A DNA stretch of 64,000 bases from Spartinivicinus marinus (lineage in GTDB: Bacteria; Pseudomonadota; Gammaproteobacteria; Pseudomonadales; Zooshikellaceae), in the NCBI RefSeq assembly GCF_026309355.1, contig NZ_JAPJZK010000001.1, positions 4,546,501 to 4,610,500 of the forward strand, written 5' to 3'. This document shows, one piece after another, positions 37,806 through 47,800 of this stretch. The notes below the pieces were generated by a model, which saw only the letters and a program-made list of their open reading frames with translations, was not told the origin of the DNA and did no database searches. Each line of letters begins with the position of its first letter. Position 1 is the first letter of the stretch. A program made the position numbers and the translations under genes.

Positions 37806-38688
37806 ATCTTGTAATCAGCAAGGGGGATGGGACGGTGGAAGTTCAGTCAAGATCTGCCTCAGCAGACACCAGCAATGGTTTCAAGCAGTAACAACCCATA
37901 AAAGTGGGCTTTACTATGGATTACAAGCTGCGGAACAAGAGTATGACTTAACTGCTGAGCAAATGATTGTGGAAGGTCATATAGGCAGCAAGCCTCGTTT
38001 AGCTATTTATGCAAATGGCTATGTAGCCAGGCTGCTAGAGTGCTTACGAGCTGATTACTCTGCATTATGCACAATGCTAGGCCAACCACTGTTTGACACG
38101 TTTGCTCGTGCTTATATTATGGAAACACCTTCCAGTTCTTTTACATTGTTTGAGTTAGGTAAAGGCTTTTCTGATTTTTTAGCACGTACACGACCCCATG
38201 GAGATGATATTTCCCCTGAGCTTGAAAAACAGTTATTACTACCGATTGAGCTGGCTAAACTGGAACGACAGCGTGTGGAGCTGATACGGTGTGTTGGCCA
38301 TGAAAATGACACAAACATTTACGTTGATCTTGATATATTGCCTGTTATTGATAACTCATCTGTAGCTTTATCTAAGACAGCGCGATTGGGGTGTTATTCA
38401 TTTCCACTGGCTGAATATTTACAAAAACTAGACTCTAATCAGTCAGCTAATTTACCTGAGCCAAAAGCAGAGCATCTTATTCTTTACCGGAACAATTATC
38501 GAGTTAAAGTAGAGTCAATCACAAACTGGCAATATGAGTTTTTATTAGCTTGTAAGAATACAACATCAATTAATCAAGCTATTAAAGTGACAGCTAACAG
38601 ATGTGGTATAACCTATCAGTCATTATTAACTGATATTTACCTATGGTTACCACAAGCTTTGCTACAGGGGATATTATACTTATCATGA
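37780..38688 (+). CDS. DUF2063 partner protein of the MNIO enzyme
   Basis: 302 residues from GTG 37780, overlapping the DUF692 gene by 26 bases. The DUF2063 (putative DNA-binding domain) pattern is present: RLAIYANGYVARLLECLRAD, SALCTMLG and FARAYIMETPSSSFTLFELG. In RiPP systems (MbnC, BufC, TglI relatives) such proteins recruit the leader or substrate for the MNIO enzyme. The N-terminal ~25 residues are unusual and polar, with one Cys. The C-terminus (GILYLS) and stop fall in the 5' end of a dispersed repeat (TATACTTATCATGAATCATT), so a few native residues may be lost. Confidence 0.87.
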   Translation: MSQLKLISESCNQQGGWDGGSSVKICLSRHQQWFQAVTTHKSGLYYGLQAAEQEYDLTAEQMIVEGHIGSKPRLAIYANGYVARLLECLRADYSALCTMLGQPLFDTFARAYIMETPSSSFTLFELGKGFSDFLARTRPHGDDISPELEKQLLLPIELAKLERQRVELIRCVGHENDTNIYVDLDILPVIDNSSVALSKTARLGCYSFPLAEYLQKLDSNQSANLPEPKAEHLILYRNNYRVKVESITNWQYEFLLACKNTTSINQAIKVTANRCGITYQSLLTDIYLWLPQALLQGILYLS

Positions 38689-38760
38689 ATCATTTTTAGG
38701 GACCACTATAAAGTGTTATAGCGCGGTGTTTTCACAGTCAAGAGTATACTCATCTTTATT
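38676..38760 (+). repeat. fragment of the dispersed repeat
   Basis: TATACTTATCATGAATCATT TTTAGGG at 38676-38702 is followed by a short AT-rich stretch containing GAGTATACTC (38741-38750). Only the ends of the family are recognisable; the middle is lost. Confidence 0.45.
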
Positions 38761-38779
38761 AAGCGATTTTTTGTAGCTA

Positions 38780-39748
38780 TCAACCACTGCCGATGAATGT
38801 CACATCCTTTAGCTGAGAAGGATTAACTTCTAGTCCTATTTTTTTTAGCGTATTTGCATTAATAATGAACTTGACTTGTTGAGGAGTGACAACTTTCATA
38901 TTTGCAATCTTCTCACCTTGCTGGTGTTTGTGGATAATATCAGCCGCTTGTTGTCCTAACTTTTCGTAGCTGGCAACAGTACCTAACAAAGCACCGTCTA
39001 GTACAAACGCCTCCTCAGATGCGATAGATTTCAATTTATGGGCTATGAGCGATTGCGCTATCAGTTTTCGCTTTGATAATAGAAAACTATCACTGGATAA
39101 ATAAACAGTATTGATGCCTGTGTTGACAATTTTTGTCATAATTATATTAAAATCATTAATAGAGGCTTCTTTATCAGGTTTGATTCTAAATCGTTTAACT
39201 TCAAAACCCAGTTCTGATTGTAAGCTAAAGAGTTTGTTTGAAATATGTTGAGAATTTAGTTCTCTAGGATTAAATAGAAAACCAACTTTAGTGAAAGCTA
39301 GAAGCTTTTTAGCATTATATAACTGCTTATACAGTGAGACACTACTAGTAGTGCCTGTTATGTTTCCACCCACTGGTTCTGCTAATGACTTGACAAGCCC
39401 AGCTTTAACGGGGTCAGAGACAACCATAAATAGCTGTGGGACCGTAGAAACTTGTCTTTGCTTTACCAAGCTAGATACTGTTGTACCAAAAGTATAAATG
39501 TAATCATAGTATTTTAGGTTTGGTTTTATTTCGGATTGGACAAACCAAACTAAATCATCTCTGTTTTGCTTCGCATCAAAAACAGTATACCAAACGTCGT
39601 ATCCATAGTTATTTAGTTGCTGCTTAAAACCAATTTCTGCTGGTGTATCTCCACGCCATAAAACCATTAAAATATTGACACGATTAGTATCAGCAACACT
39701 TAGAAAGCTAAGTATTGCAAATAGTGAAGCGATAAGCTTTTTTGGCAT
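38780..39748 (-). CDS. ABC_sub_bind-type solute-binding protein (TrpX-like)
   Basis: 322 residues with a signal peptide (~1-20, SLFAILSFLSVADT). The fold pattern is that of ABC_sub_bind (PF04392) periplasmic proteins related to YtrF/TrpX components: YIYTFGTTVSSLVKQ, GNITGTTSSV, NTVYLSSDS and a C-terminal VNPSQLKDVTFIG. No permease or ATPase gene accompanies it. It is convergent with the MNIO operon. The ligand is unknown. Confidence 0.82.
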   Translation of the reverse strand: MPKKLIASLFAILSFLSVADTNRVNILMVLWRGDTPAEIGFKQQLNNYGYDVWYTVFDAKQNRDDLVWFVQSEIKPNLKYYDYIYTFGTTVSSLVKQRQVSTVPQLFMVVSDPVKAGLVKSLAEPVGGNITGTTSSVSLYKQLYNAKKLLAFTKVGFLFNPRELNSQHISNKLFSLQSELGFEVKRFRIKPDKEASINDFNIIMTKIVNTGINTVYLSSDSFLLSKRKLIAQSLIAHKLKSIASEEAFVLDGALLGTVASYEKLGQQAADIIHKHQQGEKIANMKVVTPQQVKFIINANTLKKIGLEVNPSQLKDVTFIGSG

Positions 39749-40313
39749 TGATATATACCTGCTAGCTTGTTAATTCTGTAAGTATAGCTAAGAGGCTATT
39801 TTTTCAAGCTATTACTGTTTCACTAGTCGTGTATATTCTAAATAAGGTAGCAACTTCTTCTGTGGCTGTATTTCCTTTGCTCAATATACTTAAAATATCT
39901 GTAAAAATAAATACTACTTTGTTTTGTCTGTGGACTATTAGTACTCCATAGATAATGTTGGGGGCTGTTTTCAATAGCAAATTTATACTCACTCAAGGAT
40001 GATTTTTATAAATGCCGTCTTGGTATTTACATTCGGCTAGTTAAGGCTGTTTCAATCTTATCCAGTCAAATTAGTTTGGCATTATTATCAGTTTGGTGAT
40101 TTCGTCTAAATAACCCTTCGCTGTGAGTATATACCATTTTATTTTGAAGCTTAAAGCGACTCAAATGATGGGTAATCCTTCTATATGGGATATATTTGTG
40201 GCTGTAAACAAAGAGCATTGCAAGTAATTCTGGTTTTATAATTGATTTATAATTTTATCTGGTAATAGCTTATAGTTAATGAATGTTAAGGCTTTTGGCT
40301 AGTTTGGGTAAAT
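39749..40313. other. intergenic region holding repeat copy 4
   Basis: A 62-codon minus-strand frame at 39804-39992 has no family match or good start and is not called. Most of the rest is a copy of the dispersed repeat, then promoter sequence for the next gene. Confidence 0.45.
39984..40142 (+). repeat. MITE-like dispersed repeat, copy 4
   Basis: It begins TATACTCACTCAAGG then ATGATTTTTA, and ends TAAATAACCCTTCGCTGTGA followed by GTATATACCATTTTAT, as in copy 1. The inner part AAATGCCGTCTTGGTATTTA resembles 4538-4560 instead of copy 1, so there are at least two interior types. Confidence 0.6.
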
Positions 40314-41072
40314 ATGAAGTCAATAATGAGCTGCTTTTTTTGTTTTCTAATATGGATGCAAGTTTCTATTGCTAATGAGCATATTAAGATTATAACTGAG
40401 TATTTTCCTCCTTATAGTATTTATATTGATGGGCAGCTAGAAGGAATAAGCACAGAGATTGTTAAGACCGTACTAAACGACTTGAAGTTGAATGGATTGA
40501 GAATCAGTGTTTACCCATGGGTAAGGGCGTATAACATTGCATTAACTGAAAAAAACACGTTAATATTCCCGTTAGGGAGAAACAAAAGGCGAGAAAAGCT
40601 ATTTAAATGGGTAGGAGTTATTTCTCCTGCTCAATTTTATTTATTCTCCTTACATAATAGAGATGATATTTTAATTAGCTCTTTAAATGAAGCAAAACAG
40701 TATACGTTGGGTACTGTAATGAATGATGTTAGAGAGCAATATTTGATTGATAAAGGCTTTAAAATAGGTAGTGAGATTTCTACTTCACTCAATCATGATC
40801 AGAATTTATTCAAACTACTTAAGGGACGCATTGACTTATGGCCGATGAATGAGCTAGCAGCATATTATTTAGTAAAAAAAAGAAAGCTCCTGCCAAAGTA
40901 TACTATAAAAAAAGTGTTTCACTTAGCTGATTTGTCTACAGAAGGGTATTATATGGCTTTTAATAAAGATACAGATAATAATACTGTTTCTAAGTTTAAG
41001 GAAAGTCTTAATAAAATTAAGCGAGAAGGCATTTATAAAAACATTATTAACTCGTATTTGATAGATGAATAG
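40314..41072 (+). CDS. orphan family 3 periplasmic solute-binding protein
   Basis: 252 residues with a signal peptide ending near SIANEH. The SBP_bac_3-like pattern is diverged: TEYFPPYSIY, VYPWVRAYNIALTEKN, GRNKRREKLFKW and a C-terminal KFKESLNKIKREGIYKNI. It has no transporter neighbours. It belongs to a group of six family 3 orphan binding proteins in this window, but is a distinct subtype from those near 15 kb. Confidence 0.82.
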   Translation: MKSIMSCFFCFLIWMQVSIANEHIKIITEYFPPYSIYIDGQLEGISTEIVKTVLNDLKLNGLRISVYPWVRAYNIALTEKNTLIFPLGRNKRREKLFKWVGVISPAQFYLFSLHNRDDILISSLNEAKQYTLGTVMNDVREQYLIDKGFKIGSEISTSLNHDQNLFKLLKGRIDLWPMNELAAYYLVKKRKLLPKYTIKKVFHLADLSTEGYYMAFNKDTDNNTVSKFKESLNKIKREGIYKNIINSYLIDE

Positions 41073-41185
41073 TTTTAAATTGCGAATAGTAAATATTGTT
41101 GTTGGTTGAAGTGAGTTGAGTGGGCTCCTATCAATTTGTGAAATATTTGTTACTTTGCTAAAAAAGAGAGTTTACATTTGGCTTT

Positions 41186-41284
41186 ATGAAAAATAGTAGA
41201 TGGTGCTTGCTATTATTTATTTTTATAACTATTAATTGTACCCTTACAGCTAATGATTTTAAGCTGGATGATGCTATAAATTAG
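41186..41284 (+). CDS. 32-residue secreted peptide or truncated protein
   Basis: ATG 41186 starts MKNSRWCLLLFIFITINCT followed by LTANDFKLDDAIN and TAG. It is a convincing signal peptide with only about ten mature residues. It may be the severed head of another solute-binding gene or a true small secreted peptide. AGAGAG lies upstream at 41165-41170, which is too far for strong support. Confidence 0.35.
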   Translation: MKNSRWCLLLFIFITINCTLTANDFKLDDAIN

Positions 41285-41414
41285 TGCAGTTGATTAAGGT
41301 TGTGAGAAATTATTGTTGTCTTTTTGTTTTTTTATAATTCATGTGTTTTATTTTTTTGGTTTCATATTCCTATAGATTATCTACGATGTTGCTTTTCCTG
41401 CCTGATTATTCAGT

Positions 41415-41433
41415 ATTATACTAAAGTATAAAG
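41415..41433. promoter_or_regulatory. palindrome TATACTAAAGTATA
   Basis: Perfect 6-bp arms around AA, about 215 bases before the M4 protease. The same sequence with TAAAG following is at 17983-17999. The rest of the 41073-41647 gap shows no gene apart from the small peptide at 41186; a 61-codon minus-strand frame there looks spurious. Confidence 0.35.
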
Positions 41434-41644
41434 AATTCACTATAAAGCAAAGCCTAACTGATCTGCTTGCTTACCGTTGGGGCTTAATTTGAGTGCTTTG
41501 GTTCGGTTTGTACTTATTTTTTTTTGCATTGCGGGTTGGTCTTGTGCATCTTTAAAGTTACTGACGATTTTGCGGCCGCTCTTAAAACTCCTCCCAGCAC
41601 TCTGCTGGTTTGGGAATGGAATCATAGTATCTAAACAGGGATAG

Positions 41645-43489
<1,845 letters not shown>

Positions 43490-43534
43490 AATATACCTTT
43501 CAAGACGTATAAAAATAATAAAGATGGAAAATCT

Positions 43535-43568
43535 GGCATCTGAATGAATTAAACTCAGATGCCTTTTT
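43535..43568 (+). terminator. intrinsic terminator after the M4 protease
   Basis: GGCATCTGA...TCAGATGCC followed by TTTTT. The reverse strand has a less clear U-tract, but the site lies exactly between convergent genes. Confidence 0.85.
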
Positions 43569-43571
43569 CGT

Positions 43572-44588
43572 TTATTTCACAATCTGATATGGGTTTAACC
43601 CTTCAGGTTCTCGATCGACAAGAGCAAGCGGAGTATAAGCTGGCGTTGTGTTTATCTTTTCTTGCACGGTTTGATGCACTCTATCTGAAGTACTTGCCAC
43701 TCGACGTTTTTTTCTACCAAATAATAAATGGTAAGAGTCATGGTGAGGTTGGCTAATATCATGGTTCAAAGGTGTGAGGGGCTCTTTAAACTGTAACTGA
43801 TGCTGTTTGGCTTTACTGATCATCCAGGCAAGGCTGACATTAGAGTGATGTCTTTTTACATAGCCTCCCCCAATATCTGCATGCACCCCGGCAAACCATA
43901 CCTGTTCAACTGTTTGATTAGGGGACTGACTGGTATCTTCCCAAAGGGTTGGCTCAAAGGTTGAGCGCTGTTCATCTATAGCCAGGGCATGGTAAGCCGC
44001 TTTTACCTCAGGATTTAAACGAGTGTCGTGAAATTGTACCAGCTTGTCTGAAATTTTTTTTAACAACCCTATTGGTATTCCAAGCGAACCGACGGTATCC
44101 CATACACCTATCATTTCAATGGGGCATGAAATGTGTCTGGCTTTATAAGCATTTCTCTCGGGCTTTTCTGCTTCTTTATAAACTTCCCAAGCTTCTTCAA
44201 TCGTATGCTCTGATAGTGTTACTGTAGGAATCAAGCCACAGCTGTAAATAAGGCCTGCCAATGATCTAGCAGTAAAAGCACCACGGCTGAAGCCTATTAG
44301 TGCGACTCTATCGCCTTTTTGAAAGCTATGACATAAATGGTAGTAACCTTCAAGAATATTTTTGGTTAAACCAAACCCAGAAATACCCCCACGGATGCGA
44401 TCGTACCAATGGCAGCCAACGCCTTCATCATAGAAAGCAAGTTGTTGGTCAGAGGTGGTTTTTGGTTGCGACTTATTAATGAGTTGTTTGTAAAAGAGTC
44501 GTACATTCGTTTCCTGACTGGTTTCATCGTCAGGGTCATCTGGTCGATTCCAGGTGCCATCAAAACAAAGTACGATATTTTTGCTCAT
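43572..44588 (-). CDS. DUF2235 alpha/beta-hydrolase (Tle1-like phospholipase family)
   Basis: 338 residues. It begins MSKNIVLCFDGTWNRPDD, the hallmark of DUF2235, followed by the nucleophile elbow GFSRGAFTAR (GxSxG) near residue ~100 and VWDTVGSLGIP. DGTWN...GFSRGA is shared with Tle1-type type VI secretion phospholipases and with housekeeping DUF2235 proteins. No secretion or immunity gene is adjacent, so an effector role is not proven. It starts at ATG 44588 behind GGAAAAGGAAAAC. Confidence 0.87.
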   Translation of the reverse strand: MSKNIVLCFDGTWNRPDDPDDETSQETNVRLFYKQLINKSQPKTTSDQQLAFYDEGVGCHWYDRIRGGISGFGLTKNILEGYYHLCHSFQKGDRVALIGFSRGAFTARSLAGLIYSCGLIPTVTLSEHTIEEAWEVYKEAEKPERNAYKARHISCPIEMIGVWDTVGSLGIPIGLLKKISDKLVQFHDTRLNPEVKAAYHALAIDEQRSTFEPTLWEDTSQSPNQTVEQVWFAGVHADIGGGYVKRHHSNVSLAWMISKAKQHQLQFKEPLTPLNHDISQPHHDSYHLLFGRKKRRVASTSDRVHQTVQEKINTTPAYTPLALVDREPEGLNPYQIVK

Positions 44589-44825
44589 AGGTTTTCCTTT
44601 TCCTTAATGTTTTGATATGTCATTAGAGTATTTAGGTAAAGAGCTGTTTTAATCAAGGAAGTGACGAGTTCAGCTTGAATACTGAAATTCACTTACCTCT
44701 GATGAAATACTTTAAGCTAAGTCACTTTAACAAACTCTTAAGATTTCTGCTAACTTTAGATGACAAGTTATTTACTTCTAAATGAAATCCATAAGACAAT
44801 TTATAACTAATAGTAAAGTCCTACT

Positions 44826-47800
44826 ATGTTAATTAATAAATACACTAAACAATGGTTTTTTATTGCTAGCCTGTTATTACTTGTTATTCAACCAAAAGTA
44901 CTCGCAGCACCAGATTTAACTGGGTTAGTTGCTATTGTTGAGTTGCTTCCAGAAGGCAGCTGGGTCAAAGTGAATCTTAATCAGTTTAGTGATGTTTGGA
45001 CGCCCCCCGAGCTTCGCCCACTTTATGATGGAATTATACCAATAACACCGCAAACTATTATTGGTGCTTGGAGTTCCTTTGCTTGGGATAGTAATCGAGG
45101 TGATTTAATTATTTATGGTGGTGGTCATGCTAACTATCCAGGTAATGATGTATATCGTTGGAGAGGTACTACAAGACAGTGGGAACGGGCATCATTACCC
45201 AGTGAAATTACCCGAAGTGTGCTTAATCACTGGATAGCCATTGATGGGGTGGATGCGGCCCCTATAGCTGCTCATACTTATGATAATCAACTGTTTTTGC
45301 CTATAGCGGATCGCTTTCTCACATTTGGTGGGGCTGCCTATAACAATGGTGATGCGTACTTAAGAGAAATCGATCCATTTACTGTAATTCGTACCGGGCC
45401 TTATTTATTTGATCCCAATAAAGCGGATGGAAATAAAGTTGGAGGAACGACAGGTTCTCATGTGCAACGGGAACAACCAACGTTAGAAATTATTGGTGGA
45501 GAAATGTGGGAAAATCGGGATATTTACCAGAATATTCCCGGCAATCCACCTTTACCATACAGTTTTGTTAATGGAACATCAGCTTATACTCAGGAAAATG
45601 GCAAAGAAGTTGTATATATTAATGCTCGCCCTGGCCCTGGGACAGGAGCTAATCTGTATAAATATATAATTAATGATGTGAATAATCCGAGCTTGGATCA
45701 AGTATCACTCGTGGGTATTTATTGGAGTGGCATTGGTGGTCAGGGGGCTGGTTTGTATGATCCTGTTTTAAATATTTATATTCGATCAGGGGTTAGTACT
45801 TTTACTTTTTGGGATTTAGCTAAGGCAGGAAGTGACAATCGTAATCAGCCGGTTAATTTTACTGATTTAAGCGGTCAGTTTGCAGTGAATGATAATTTTG
45901 GTATGGACTACGATGCTAATCGTCATCGTTACTTATTGTGGGAAGGTTATAGTGATGTATGGGCGCTTTATCCGCCTGCTTCGGTATCATCTGATGGCTG
46001 GCAAATAATAAAAATGCCTGTATCTCAAACCCAAGGCCCCAGTATAGGACCGGGCGTAGGGGTATTAGGAAAGTGGAAATATATTACACAGTTAGATGTA
46101 TTTATGGGATTGCAAGGTAATATTGAAGGGAATGTTTGGTTGTATAAGCCCGTTGGATGGGAGCACCCACAGCTTGGAAAAAGAGCTATTAAACCTACCA
46201 TCAGCCCAATTAGTGGAGATTACTCTGGGCTTATTAATGTCACCATGCAAACTCAACAACAGCTGGGTATTATTTATTATACACTTGATGGCTCGGAGCC
46301 TACTGCTCAATCATTAGTTTATACAGGCCCTTTTGCCGTTAACCAACCGGTTGTGATTAAAGCAATGACTATTGCAGCAGGGCTGCGCAATAGTCGAGTG
46401 ACAACCGTTAACTATGGTATTGAGAGTCCTTCTGGCGAAACTAATCAGCTTCCAGTGATTAACCAAGTTGTTATTGATGCCAACCCAATTACTGATGAGC
46501 AAAGTACGACGATAACAGTGTTTGCTACTGATAGTGATGGACCTGAACCACTCACTTATCAGTGGCAACAAGTGGCGGGTAATGGTCAAATTAGTTCAGT
46601 ATCAGCGAACTCAATTAATTATACGCCAACAGATGTCACTAGTAGTGAGCAACATCAGTTACTGCTTGAGGTCTCTGATGGTACCGATGTAGTCAGCCAA
46701 ATTGTAGAAATTACTGTCACTGATGCAAATGCACCACCACTACTTTATTTTAATGACTTTACCCAACTGGATTTATCTGATTGGCAAGTGACTGACCAGG
46801 GAGATCAGCAAGCGCCCAGTATATGGCAAATACAACAAGGGCAGCTTAGGCAGTTAAGTAATATTTGGTCATTACCCAATGATGATGGCTCAATGCCTGA
46901 CAAACTAGGGACTTTTATACGCTATCAGCCCGGTTTTGATTGGCAAAATGTTGTTATTGATGTTGATATTCAATCACAAGATGACGATGCCATTGGCATT
47001 ATGTTTCGTCAGGATAGTGCAGGAAATTATTATCGGTTTTCTTGGGATCAATCACGAGGGTATCGTCGATTGGTGAAATATTATAATGGCAATTTCATTG
47101 TGTTGGCTGAAGATCAGGAGCCTTATATCTCTGGCCAAAGTTACCATTTAACTGTTCGAGCTGATGGTAATCAATTAGCGGTTTCGGTGAATCAGCAGCA
47201 GATATTGACTATCACAGATATGCTTAATCCCATTTTGCAGGGCACCTTAGCATTGTATAGCTGGGGAAATGAAGGGAGTATTTTTGATAACTTACAAGTC
47301 ACTGAGTTGGCCGCAGGGTCACCTAAGTTACCTATTATTAATCAGTTACAAGTGAGTGAAAGTCAAATCAATGATCAACAACAAGCACAATTAACTGTAG
47401 AGGTTTCTGATCCTGATACCCCTACTGAGCAACTGACTATTCAGTGGCAAATAATAACAGGGGGAGGACAGTTATCTAATGATAGTGAATTGCAAACCCT
47501 ATATACACCAAATGATGTGAGTGAAACTGAACAGCATGTTTTACAGGTGACGGTATCTGATGGGGTTAATCAAGTTAGCCAAACTGCAGAAATAATCATA
47601 ACTGACGCAAATGCTCCACCGTTACTTTATTTTAATGACTTTACCCAACTGGGTTTATCTGATTGGCAAGTGACTGACCAGGGAGATCAGCAAGCGCCCA
47701 GTATATGGCAAGTACAACAAGGACAGCTTAGGCAGTTAAGTAATATTTGGTCATTACCCAATGATGATGGCTCAATACCTGACAAACTAGGGACTTTTAT

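Noticed and set aside
39804-39992. 62-codon minus-strand frame
   Set aside because: No family, weak start, partly overlaps the start of repeat copy 4.
41440-41625. 61-codon minus-strand frame upstream of the protease
   Set aside because: Lies in the protease leader region, lacks a ribosome binding site and any recognisable domain.
43572-44588. Calling the DUF2235 protein a type VI effector
   Set aside because: No VgrG, PAAR or immunity gene beside it; DUF2235 proteins also have other roles.
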